Positions 9,135 to 16,133 of a DNA stretch of 64,000 nt are shown piece by piece. The position numbers were made by a program, and so were the translations under genes. Source of the DNA: Serratia silvae (GTDB lineage Bacteria; Pseudomonadota; Gammaproteobacteria; Enterobacterales; Enterobacteriaceae); NCBI RefSeq assembly GCF_023282985.1, contig NZ_JAGQDC010000001.1:372001-436000 (forward strand), written 5' to 3'. The notes under the pieces were generated by a model, which worked only from the letters and a program-made list of their open reading frames with translations, did no database searches and was not told the origin of the DNA. Every line of letters starts with the position of its first letter. Within the stretch, counting starts at the first letter, position 1.

Positions 9135-9890
9135 ATGAAATTAACGACAACACATTTATTAACCGCTGGCGCATTGCTGCTGGCCATCTTTACCTCACAG
9201 GCCAATGCGGCGATTGCCTTGGATCGTACTCGGGTGATTTATAACGCTTCCAGCAAGTCTGTCAGCATGAACGTCAGCAATGAAAACAAGCACCTGCCTT
9301 ATCTGGCCCAGGGGTGGATTGAGGATGAGCAGGGTAATAAGATCACCAGCCCGCTGATCGTTCTGCCGCCGGTGCAGCGTATTGAGCCCGCTGCTAAAAG
9401 CCAGGTGAAAGTGCAGGGGCTGCCTGCTTTACAGCAATTACCGCAGGATCGTGAATCGCTGTTTTATTTCAACCTGCGTGAAATCCCACCGCGCAGTGAC
9501 AAGCCGAACACGCTGCAAATTGCGTTGCAAACACGCATTAAACTGTTCTATCGCCCGCGGGCGATTGAACCGACCAAGGAGCAGATGAGTACGCCGTGGC
9601 AGGAACAAATGACGCTGACGCGCCAAGGCGATCGCTATGTGGTCAACAACCCAACGCCGTATTACATCACCATCGTTGAGGCTAGCACCACCAAAGGTGG
9701 CCAGAGCGCCAAAGGGTTTACTCCGTTGATGGTGCCACCCAAGTCCAATGCGCCGTTAACCGCCAGCGTTAGCGCGTTAGGCAGCGCCCCGGTGTTGACC
9801 TACGTGAATGACTTCGGCGGTCGCCCGGAGCTTATTTTCCGCTGTGCTGGTGATACCTGTCAGGCAGAACCTGGCAAACGTAACTCATAG
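9135..9890 (+). CDS. Periplasmic fimbrial chaperone (MrpD/PapD-like)
   Basis: This 251-residue chaperone starts at the ATG at 9135 and has a signal peptide ending SQANA. An open frame begins further upstream at 8991, but that part overlaps the usher and lacks a signal. The immunoglobulin-like first domain begins ALDRTRVIYNASSKS, which includes the conserved Arg of the subunit-binding cleft. The second key residue, the Lys in TRIKLFYRP, is also present. NPTPYYITI near residue 175 is the usual start of the second domain. It binds subunits by donor-strand complementation and delivers them to the usher encoded just upstream. The C-terminus has a Cys pair (FRCAGDTCQ), which I note as less usual. 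Confidence 0.93.
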   Translation: MKLTTTHLLTAGALLLAIFTSQANAAIALDRTRVIYNASSKSVSMNVSNENKHLPYLAQGWIEDEQGNKITSPLIVLPPVQRIEPAAKSQVKVQGLPALQQLPQDRESLFYFNLREIPPRSDKPNTLQIALQTRIKLFYRPRAIEPTKEQMSTPWQEQMTLTRQGDRYVVNNPTPYYITIVEASTTKGGQSAKGFTPLMVPPKSNAPLTASVSALGSAPVLTYVNDFGGRPELIFRCAGDTCQAEPGKRNS

Positions 9891-9913
9891 CCGACGCGCA
9901 ACAGAGGTGACCT

Positions 9914-10399
9914 ATGCCGTGGAAAATTTCGACGGGGCTAGCAGGCTTGGTACTGGTTTTGGGCATGTCTGCGGCCATTGCCGCGACGTCCAACCTGACT
10001 ATCTCGGGCAATATTTTACTGCCACCACCCTGCGTGATTAACGGGGATCAACTCATCACGGTGGATTTTACCAACGAGGTGATGACGACCCGGGTTGATG
10101 GTATCAATTATCGCCAGCCGGTGCCTTACACATTGGAATGTTCGGCTGGTAATACCAACGCGTTAAAAATGCGGATCGTGGGTGTGGACGCCGGTTTTGC
10201 TGGTGCTCTGTATACTTCGAAAGGCGATCTGGGGATTGCCTTGACGAATGACAGCCAGGCAATGCCGGTGAATAGCTGGCTGAATTTCACCTTGCCTAAT
10301 CAGCCAAAGCTGTTTGCCACCTTAGTGAAGCGCCCAGGGACCACCCTCAGCGGCGGTCCTTTTACGGCGGGAGCCACGATGGTGATCGACTACCAGTGA
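9914..10399 (+). CDS. Minor fimbrial subunit (MrpE-position)
   Basis: A 161-residue pilin-like protein with a signal peptide of about 24 residues. The mature start TSNLTISGNILLPPPCVING contains the donor-strand segment and first Cys; the second Cys is in YTLECSAG. It ends with the strand GATMVIDYQ. GAGGTGA precedes the ATG. The LLPPPC motif is shared with the next gene (LIEPPPC), so the two are paralogues and probably adjacent tip-fibrillum subunits. Position corresponds to MrpE of Proteus MR/P. The exact place in the fibre is inference. Confidence 0.82.
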   Translation: MPWKISTGLAGLVLVLGMSAAIAATSNLTISGNILLPPPCVINGDQLITVDFTNEVMTTRVDGINYRQPVPYTLECSAGNTNALKMRIVGVDAGFAGALYTSKGDLGIALTNDSQAMPVNSWLNFTLPNQPKLFATLVKRPGTTLSGGPFTAGATMVIDYQ

Positions 10400-10413
10400 A
10401 ACGGGAGAAAGGA

Positions 10414-10896
10414 ATGAGATCGATTGCAAGGATGTCACTATTGCTATCGTTTGCTCTGCTGGCCATAAGCCCGTCGCAAGCAGCAGAAAATATGAGCTTT
10501 AGAGGTACGTTGATTGAGCCACCTCCTTGTCTGGTCAATAACGGCAACGACATCGACGTGCCTTTTGACAAGATCGGTGTCAAGAGCGTGGATGGGGTGA
10601 ACCACCGCAGGCAAATTCATTACGTGCTTGATTGTACGGCGGGACCTGCATGGAGCATGGCGCTGACGCTGATTGGTCCAACCGCCGCTTTCGAGCGGGC
10701 AACGCTACAAACCAATATTACCAATCTGGGTATCAAGATATACCAGAACGGTTTGCCGTTTGAGCTAGATACGCCTATCGCTATCAACCCGCAAAATCCA
10801 CCGATGTTAGAAGCCGTGCCGGTTAAAAAACCAGGCACAGAGCTGACTGAGGGGGCGTTTGAAGTTACGGCGACGCTGCTTGCGGAATACCAATAA
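10414..10896 (+). CDS. Minor fimbrial subunit (MrpF-position)
   Basis: A 160-residue pilin-like protein. The ATG at 10414 has GGAGAAAGGA directly upstream. A GTG at 10396 overlapping the previous stop would add six residues ahead of the signal peptide. The signal peptide ends PSQAA. The mature protein starts ENMSFRGTLIEPPPC, with a second Cys in YVLDCTAG, and closes with ATLLAEYQ. It pairs with the preceding gene by sequence (VDGVNHRRQIHYVLDC against VDGINYRQPVPYTLEC). A tip-fibrillum adaptor is the likely role. Confidence 0.82.
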   Translation: MRSIARMSLLLSFALLAISPSQAAENMSFRGTLIEPPPCLVNNGNDIDVPFDKIGVKSVDGVNHRRQIHYVLDCTAGPAWSMALTLIGPTAAFERATLQTNITNLGIKIYQNGLPFELDTPIAINPQNPPMLEAVPVKKPGTELTEGAFEVTATLLAEYQ

Positions 10897-10905
10897 GGAG
10901 CTGAT

Positions 10906-11439
10906 ATGCGGCAAATTCTGGGATATTTATGTGCCACCTTCGCTCTACTTGCGCTGAGTTTGGACGTGCAGGCGGCTAATAATATGCGCTTGCATGGCAC
11001 GCTGGTGGCGGAACCTTGTGTCATTGCGCCGGGTGAGGAAACTGTCCAACTGGATTTTGGCACGGTGATTGATAAGCAGTTGTATAGCGATCATAAAACC
11101 AGCAGCAGAGAATTCAAACTGCACTTGAGCAACTGCGATCTGACGCTGGGCAAAACGGTGCAGGTCACGTTCACTGGCGTTGAGAATCCCGCATTACCTG
11201 GGTTACTGGCGCTGGATGCATCCAGCCAGGCATCCGGGATTGGCATTGGTATTCAGTCGGCAAATGGCGATCCTTTGCCATTGAATAAGTTAGGCACTCA
11301 TCGCTACCCGTTAGCGGCAGGAGGCAACTACCTGCGCATGATGGCCTATGTGCAAGGTGAGCCAGACGCGATTACCAACAAAACCATTAACCGCGGTCCT
11401 TTCAGTGCCAGCATGACCTTTGCATTGACCTATGACTAA
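10906..11439 (+). CDS. Minor fimbrial subunit (MrpG/PapK-position)
   Basis: A 177-residue pilin-like protein with a signal peptide (about residues 1-24) and AAGGAG upstream of the ATG at 10906. Pilin marks are MRLHGTLVAEPCVIAPG with the first Cys, LHLSNCDLTLGK with the second, and the closing strand SMTFALTYD. It resembles the major subunit of this operon (shared ENCDVTTGK/SNCDLTLGK) more than the two preceding minor subunits. Being next to the tip adhesin, it is likely the adaptor joining the adhesin to the fibrillum. Confidence 0.82.
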   Translation: MRQILGYLCATFALLALSLDVQAANNMRLHGTLVAEPCVIAPGEETVQLDFGTVIDKQLYSDHKTSSREFKLHLSNCDLTLGKTVQVTFTGVENPALPGLLALDASSQASGIGIGIQSANGDPLPLNKLGTHRYPLAAGGNYLRMMAYVQGEPDAITNKTINRGPFSASMTFALTYD

Positions 11440-11506
11440 TGGCTGATGCCGCTTGGCCTCTGTGAAGGGGCTAATCAGCAACAGCGCAGAGCAATAAGGA
11501 ACAGAA

Positions 11507-12304
11507 ATGAAGTTAATAGGCACAGCACTGCTTAAAAAAACCGCCGTTATCGTTGGCCTGTTGATGCCTGTATGCGGTTACACCGCCGGGATTGATGTGA
11601 GCTGGACGGGGCCAAAGCAATTAACCATTAGTGCTCAGCCTGATGGGATCGCTGGATCCACCACGAGCTGTAAAATCGGTACGACAGTGAATTTTTACGC
11701 CATACTCATGACCTCCACGGGTATGTATCAGCGGTTGATTGCCTCAGCGCCGGGGGTGGCAAGTGGAAACTGTAGTGAGGTTTTGACGAGAACACTCCCT
11801 ATCACGATAACACTGAAGGCCGGGGAAGAGTATTTCTTCGGTCTGGGTCAAGAGGTCAACAGGCGGCCTGCTGATGGTCCTTCTGTCAGCGTTACTCTCG
11901 AACATACCAGAGGGACCGGTGATGGGTGGAAACCTCAGCCACCGCCAGGTCCTTCCTGTTCACTGGTTGGCAGCTCGGTAGACATCAGCTATGGGGATAT
12001 TCAGGCCAATAGCGTGCCGGGATTGAAAAAAAGCTCGGATTTGTACGTTCGCTGCACCTCCAGCGCCACAGTAAAAGTAACGTTGATCGGCTATACGGCC
12101 TCCACCGGTGTCAAGCTACGAACGGATGGCTCACTGGCGGCAGAAGTGTTTGTGCGTGACCAGCCTGCAAATGTCGGTAGTCTTGAAAAGATCGCCGCCA
12201 ACCAAACGATGGCCGTACCCATCTCTTCCGTGTTGAAGGTTAACGGTACTCTGGCGGGCGGTGCTTTCCGTGGCTCGGCAGTGATTAATGTGGATATCCT
12301 TTAA
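11507..12304 (+). CDS. Two-domain fimbrial tip adhesin (MrpH-position)
   Basis: This 265-residue protein is the last gene of the operon. A signal peptide of about 26 residues is followed by an N-terminal domain of about 125 residues (GIDVSWTGPKQLTISAQ onward). A proline-rich linker (KPQPPPGPSC) then leads to a pilin domain ending RGSAVINVDIL. This is the plan of tip adhesins, with an outer receptor-binding lectin and an inner domain joining the fibre. AAGGAA precedes the ATG. It has the length and place of Proteus MrpH, but the receptor domain has a single His (in TLEHTRG). MrpH uses three His to hold zinc, so receptor chemistry must differ. Confidence 0.82.
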   Translation: MKLIGTALLKKTAVIVGLLMPVCGYTAGIDVSWTGPKQLTISAQPDGIAGSTTSCKIGTTVNFYAILMTSTGMYQRLIASAPGVASGNCSEVLTRTLPITITLKAGEEYFFGLGQEVNRRPADGPSVSVTLEHTRGTGDGWKPQPPPGPSCSLVGSSVDISYGDIQANSVPGLKKSSDLYVRCTSSATVKVTLIGYTASTGVKLRTDGSLAAEVFVRDQPANVGSLEKIAANQTMAVPISSVLKVNGTLAGGAFRGSAVINVDIL

Positions 12305-12328
12305 CGAATCAACCTTGATGGTAATCGT

Positions 12329-12349
12329 CAGCCCGCGTTTTGCGGGCTG
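12329..12349 (+). terminator. Hairpin at end of fimbrial operon 1
   Basis: CAGCCCGC (12329-12336), loop GTTTT, GCGGGCTG (12342-12349): a perfect 8-bp GC-rich stem 25 bp after the last stop. A T-run is weak downstream, so it may act with Rho or as an mRNA 3' protector. Confidence 0.55.
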
Positions 12350-12899
12350 ATGTCTTCAGCCGTTTCCGGCCTGTTCCACGATCGCCAATCGGCCGGGTTC
12401 TTATTACCGCTTGTCTGCCTTTCCTTCTCTGAACTTCCCAATCAATAAGCCAGTTAAACGTAATTAGTAATTGTATTACCGTCAGGGTTAATGTGACATT
12501 CGGGTCGTTCAAAAATAGCATGACGAACAATTGATTAGCGAAACAGCGTGACGGTATTTTCATCTTATTACAAATTTTAAAATTCTATTTAGCTCATTTT
12601 TATCTAGCAGGGTGACTAAGAGATATCCTCACTTTGGTGGGATGCGGCAGGCCAGTGCTGGTTTTGCTTGCAAAATGCACTTTTTATGAGATAAATCTCA
12701 TTTCTATGGGCGTGGAAAACAAATCTTTAAATTCTTATGGTCTTGTAGTTGTTTTATATTTTAGTCGCTTGACGATAAAAACTATTTTTATTTGGTAATC
12801 ATTCATCGCAATAGGCTATGCTTTAAGCGATCCGTCAACGGCAGATTTTATTCATTGTTGAGCGAGTCATATCCAGCAAAATTGCAATAGGAGTTTTTT
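12350..12899. promoter_or_regulatory. AT-rich intergenic region upstream of recombinase gene
   Basis: No gene is supported in these 550 bp. The region becomes AT-rich from 12540 and presumably contains the recombinase promoter, which I could not fix. One exact inverted repeat, ATGAGAT-AA-ATCTCAT, lies at 12686-12701 and could be an operator. High AT content fits silencing by H-NS. Confidence 0.35.
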
Positions 12900-13583
12900 G
12901 TGGCACAACGTAAATTTCTCACTCTCACAGAGGTTAACAACCTGATGAGTGCTGCCCGGAATAAACAGACCGGGGTACGGGACAGTTGCCTGATCCTGCT
13001 TGCCTTCCGCCACGGGTTTCGTATCAGCGAGTTGTTGAACCTGCGTTACCACGACCTGGAAATGATGGAAGGGAGGATAAATATACGCCGACTTAAGAAT
13101 GGATTCTCTACCGTTCATCCTCTGATGAGTGATGAATGCAAGGCGATTATGGAGTGGAACCAGGTCAGGGCGCAGTGGAAGCCTGCCGTGGATCCGGAGA
13201 TTGTTTTTATCTCCCAACGTGGCACCCAACTATCGCGCGGTCAGGCTTGGCGCATTATTCGTCAGGCTGGGGAACTGGCGGGCACCGCTACCCATACGCA
13301 TCCCCATATGCTGCGCCATGCCTGCGGTTATGAGCTGGCGGAAAGGGGCACAGATACCCGCTTGATTCAGGATTATCTGGGGCATCGTAACATCCGGCAT
13401 ACGGTACGTTACACCGCCAGCAATGCGGCGCGCTTTGTCGGGATGTGGGAGCGTAATGGGTTGGTTATAAAGGATTTACTGTTAAATAATAAGATGCAGG
13501 ATGAAACAATTGGGGCTAAACTGTTCCTAATTCTTCAATGTTCGCTAAGATTTTGCAATACCTCATGTTGGAATATTCCTTAA
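12900..13583 (+). CDS. FimB/FimE-type tyrosine recombinase, upstream copy
   Basis: A site-specific recombinase of 227 residues starting at GTG 12900, with AGGAG six bases upstream. The catalytic set of the tyrosine recombinase family is visible: Arg41 (HGFRISELL), Lys66, His136 and Arg139 (HPHMLRHACGYELA), His162 (YLGHRNI) and nucleophile Tyr171 (VRYTAS). E. coli FimB and FimE are about 200 residues; the extra C-terminal tail here is encoded beyond position 13510, inside the invertible segment. Residues 205-227 therefore depend on the orientation of that segment. By location it should invert the fimA promoter. It is about 85 percent identical by eye to the recombinase at 22230-22805. Which copy acts like FimB and which like FimE cannot be told from sequence. 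Confidence 0.92.
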   Translation: MAQRKFLTLTEVNNLMSAARNKQTGVRDSCLILLAFRHGFRISELLNLRYHDLEMMEGRINIRRLKNGFSTVHPLMSDECKAIMEWNQVRAQWKPAVDPEIVFISQRGTQLSRGQAWRIIRQAGELAGTATHTHPHMLRHACGYELAERGTDTRLIQDYLGHRNIRHTVRYTASNAARFVGMWERNGLVIKDLLLNNKMQDETIGAKLFLILQCSLRFCNTSCWNIP

Positions 13584-13831
13584 TTGCATTTTATCATAAT
13601 GATAAATAAGCTTATTTTTTTACCTCCCCAGAACGACCTCTTCCCCCCCTGCAATTTGGTCATGGTATAAATTCTCTGCTGCTAATCGCCAATCCTACCT
13701 GGTTCACAATTAAATTATTATTACAAAGCATTTAATGTTTTTGTTCCTGGATTTAAATATTAAAAATAGTCAATTAATTCACCATTCATTAATCTACCGT
13801 TTTTTTATAGGGTGCGACAAAATAGCCCCAA
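13510..13831. promoter_or_regulatory. fimS-type invertible promoter element, captured in OFF orientation
   Basis: A 322-bp segment is bounded by exact 9-bp inverted repeats, TTGGGGCTA (13510-13518) and TAGCCCCAA (13823-13831). E. coli fimS is 314 bp with ends TTGGGGCCA. The bases beside each repeat also agree with E. coli: AAACTGT follows the left repeat, and on the reverse strand TTTTG follows the right one. In E. coli the AAACTGT side carries the fimA promoter and adjoins fimA only in the ON phase. Here it adjoins the recombinase gene, so this molecule is OFF. The segment sits between the recombinase and fimA, exactly where fimS belongs. The functional statement is by analogy; the repeats and spacing are read directly. 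Confidence 0.9.
13530..13558 (-). promoter_or_regulatory. fimA promoter inside the invertible element, pointing away from fimA
   Basis: On the minus strand, -35 TTGCAA (13553-13558) and -10 AAGAAT (13530-13535) are separated by 17 bp. The -10 is followed by TAGGAACAGTTT and then the inverted repeat. E. coli has the same order (-10, ATGGACAGTTT, repeat). After inversion this promoter would read through the right repeat into fimA. Confidence 0.65.
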
Positions 13832-13976
13832 ATGTCTCATGTTGATGGCGAAAACTGAACGGAATAGGGAGGTCCGGCCGTGAGTAGAAATGAAGTCTGT
13901 GCGGTTGCCCACCAGGGGAATCGACCTCCACACTTTTTCATGGTTATGAAACATTATGTGTTCAAAGGAAAACAGT
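13832..13976 (+). promoter_or_regulatory. Leader between invertible element and fimA
   Basis: These 145 bp form the untranslated leader of the fim operon when the switch is ON. AAAGGA lies just before the fimA ATG at 13977. A poorly conserved inverted pair, GGTCGA-like and TCGACC, flanks the middle (13871-13926) and could fold in the mRNA. No gene is present. Confidence 0.4.
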
Positions 13977-14522
13977 ATGAAAATCAAATCACTGGTTGCT
14001 GGTATTGCCGCAGTTCTTTCTCTGGTTGGCGTCGCTAATGCGGCTACGACTACCGTCAACGGTGGCACTGTCCATTTCAAAGGTGAAGTTGTTAATGCGG
14101 CCTGTGCCGTGGACGCGGGTTCTATTGGCCAGACAGTAGAATTGGGGCAGGTTAAAAGCACCACTTTGGCTACCGCCGGTAATACCAGTTCCTCTATCGG
14201 GTTCAATATTCAACTGAATGATTGTGATTCCACCGTCGCTACTCAGGCCGCTGTTGCTTTCAGCGGTACGGCAGTTAGCAGCACCTATAATACCGCGCTG
14301 GCCCTGCAAGGCTCTGCTGCGGGTAACGCAACCAATGTCGGTATTCAGATCCTTGACCGTACCGGTACTGCGTTAGCGGTTGATGGCGCTACCTTCAGTG
14401 CGGCTACTACGCTCTCTGATGGTACCGTAATTGTTCCATTCCAGGCTCGTTATATCGCGACCGGCGTTGCCACTGCCGGTATTGCCAATGCTGACGCGAC
14501 TTTCAAGGTGCAGTATCAGTAA
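13977..14522 (+). CDS. fimA: Type 1 fimbrial major subunit FimA
   Basis: This 181-residue pilin starts at ATG 13977 (AAAGGA upstream) with a signal peptide ending VANA. The mature protein begins [21 protein letters not shown] and has the second disulfide Cys in QLNDCDST. It contains the type 1 pilin stretch VQYQ at the end and [19 protein letters not shown] in the middle. It lies directly downstream of the fimS-like switch and starts the order fimA-fimI-fimC-fimD-fimF-fimG-fimH. It builds the helical rod. Expression should depend on the switch being ON. A short hairpin follows the gene. Confidence 0.93.
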   Translation: MKIKSLVAGIAAVLSLVGVANAATTTVNGGTVHFKGEVVNAACAVDAGSIGQTVELGQVKSTTLATAGNTSSSIGFNIQLNDCDSTVATQAAVAFSGTAVSSTYNTALALQGSAAGNATNVGIQILDRTGTALAVDGATFSAATTLSDGTVIVPFQARYIATGVATAGIANADATFKVQYQ

Positions 14523-14553
14523 GCTGAATTAATCCATCAAGGATGATTATTTT

Positions 14554-14572
14554 AGGCCAGGGAGGCCTGTTT
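14554..14572 (+). terminator. Short hairpin after fimA
   Basis: AGGCC (14554-14558), loop AGGGA, GGCCT (14564-14568), then GTTTT. This is a weak attenuator-like structure between fimA and fimI, in the same place as the hairpins after the other two major subunits. Confidence 0.45.
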
Positions 14573-14599
14573 TCAGCTACTGGAGGCAAGGAGCGTGCG

Positions 14600-15142
14600 A
14601 TGTGGAGAATGGGAGCGGGACTGCTGTTAACGCTGTTACTGGGGGCGCAGGCCATTGCTGATGATCGTGGGGGGGACAAACCTACCGGTGGCTTGATGCG
14701 CTTTCAGGGGGAAGTGATCGCGGAAACCTGTTCGGTTGAAACCGGCGATCGCAATCTGACAGTGTCGATGGGGCATATCACCACTGACCGGTTTCGTATG
14801 GCGGGCGATGAGTCCGGCTCAGTCCCCTTTGATTTGCATCTGCAAAACTGCAATACCGCAGTCAGCCGCAACGTGGGGGTCATGTTCCATGGCATGGCAG
14901 ACCGTAATAATTCGCAGGTACTTTCTGTTGGAGACGGGCCAGGTATCGCCTCTGGCGTCGCCGTGGCGTTGTTCGACGTCAGAGGGCAATTTATTCCACT
15001 CAATACTGCGCCGCGGTACTGGGTGTCATTGCAAGAGGGGCCGTTGATCCTGCATTTCGTGGCGAAATATCGTGCCACCGGACAGCCGGTGAACGATGGT
15101 TTGGCTAACGCTCAGGCATGGTTCGCGCTGACTTATCAGTAG
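14600..15142 (+). CDS. fimI: Fimbrial protein FimI
   Basis: A 180-residue pilin-like protein. The ATG at 14600 is chosen because AAGGAG lies six bases upstream and a signal peptide follows directly (ending AQAIA); the frame is open from 14543 but without a site. Marks of the fold are MRFQGEVIAETCSVETGDR, LHLQNCNTAVSR and the terminal ALTYQ. Its place between fimA and fimC corresponds to FimI of E. coli, a non-polymerising or terminating subunit needed for piliation. The role is taken from that family. Confidence 0.85.
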   Translation: MWRMGAGLLLTLLLGAQAIADDRGGDKPTGGLMRFQGEVIAETCSVETGDRNLTVSMGHITTDRFRMAGDESGSVPFDLHLQNCNTAVSRNVGVMFHGMADRNNSQVLSVGDGPGIASGVAVALFDVRGQFIPLNTAPRYWVSLQEGPLILHFVAKYRATGQPVNDGLANAQAWFALTYQ

Positions 15143-15223
15143 GCCTTGGCCGCAAGATGAAAAGTAATAGTGCTGCGTAATTCCTGGCCCTTGGCCGTGC
15201 AGTGCTATGGAGGTCAGATCCTG

Positions 15224-15937
15224 ATGGATGAGGTAAAAGTGAAAACAACAACGATGGGTGGAAAGGTCATGTCCGTATTGCTGCTGTTGGCTGCGGGGCA
15301 TTTAGGCATGGCCAACGCCGGGGTTGGCCTAGGCGCGACCCGGGTGATTTATCCTGCCGATCAGAAGCAGGTGACTCTGGGGGTCAGCAATAACGATGAG
15401 AAAGGCACCTTTTTGATCCAATCCTGGGTAGAAAATGCCGACGGTCAAAAAGATGGCCGGCTGGTGATTACCCCACCGTTGTATTTGATGCAGGGAAAAA
15501 AAGAGAACACCTTACGCATTATTGATGCGACGAATCAAAGCTTGCCGAAGGATCGGGAAAGCCTGTTCTGGGTCAATGTTAAAGCCATCCCATCGCTGGA
15601 CAAATCACGCAAGGAAGAGAACACCCTGCAATTGGCTATTACCAGCCGTATAAAACTGTTTTATCGGCCTAATGGGCTCAATATTGCGCCAGATAAAGCG
15701 CCGGAGCAATTGCGTTTTAAACGTAGCGGCAATGAACTGACGGTCGTCAATCCCACCCCCTATTTCATCACGCTGAGCGAGTTGAATGCTGGCACGCGGC
15801 GGCTGGCAAACACCATGGTGTCACCTATGGGGTCGACCAATGTTGCACTCCCCGCCGATGCAGGCAGCACTATTAGCTATCGGACGATTAACGATTACGG
15901 TGCCCAGACGCCGGTGCTTAAAGGTGTGATGCAGTAA
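15224..15937 (+). CDS. fimC: Type 1 fimbrial chaperone FimC
   Basis: A PapD-type chaperone of 237 residues from the ATG at 15224, with GGAGG eleven bases upstream. The signal peptide is about 36 residues from this start and ends MANA; a start at 15254 would shorten it. The mature N-terminus GVGLGATRVIYPADQKQVTL contains the conserved Arg, and SRIKLFYRP contains the conserved Lys of the subunit-binding cleft. NPTPYFITL marks the second domain. It escorts FimA, F, G, I and H to FimD. It is separated from fimD by 196 bp that contain an ERIC element, which is unusual for this operon. Confidence 0.93.
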   Translation: MDEVKVKTTTMGGKVMSVLLLLAAGHLGMANAGVGLGATRVIYPADQKQVTLGVSNNDEKGTFLIQSWVENADGQKDGRLVITPPLYLMQGKKENTLRIIDATNQSLPKDRESLFWVNVKAIPSLDKSRKEENTLQLAITSRIKLFYRPNGLNIAPDKAPEQLRFKRSGNELTVVNPTPYFITLSELNAGTRRLANTMVSPMGSTNVALPADAGSTISYRTINDYGAQTPVLKGVMQ

Positions 15938-15955
15938 GGCACGTAGCCACCATCT

Positions 15956-16085
15956 ATTACCCGTCGTCTTTCAAGCTGCAGCGTTGTTACCTGCACTTAC
16001 TCACCCCAGTCACTTACGAAAAGTAAGCGCCTGGGGATGAGTAAGCTTGTCGCCTCGCTGCAACTCGAAATCCTTTGGGTATATA
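15956..16085. repeat. ERIC element (enterobacterial intergenic repeat) within the fim operon
   Basis: The core CTCACCCCAGTCACTTAC ... GTAAGCGCCTGGGGATGAG matches the central palindrome of ERIC/IRU repeats. The ends TACCC...CAAGCTGCAGCG and CGCTGCAACTCG...GGGTA pair over about 130 bp. It lies in the transcribed gap between fimC and fimD. As RNA it would form a long hairpin that may change stability or expression of downstream genes. Confidence 0.85.
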
Positions 16086-16133
16086 ACCAGATAAATCAGG
16101 CAGCCGGGCGACCTGTATCGAACCGGAGGGATC

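Noticed and set aside
15938-16133. Insertion sequence between fimC and fimD
   Set aside because: The segment is a short palindrome without a transposase gene or target duplication and matches the ERIC core.
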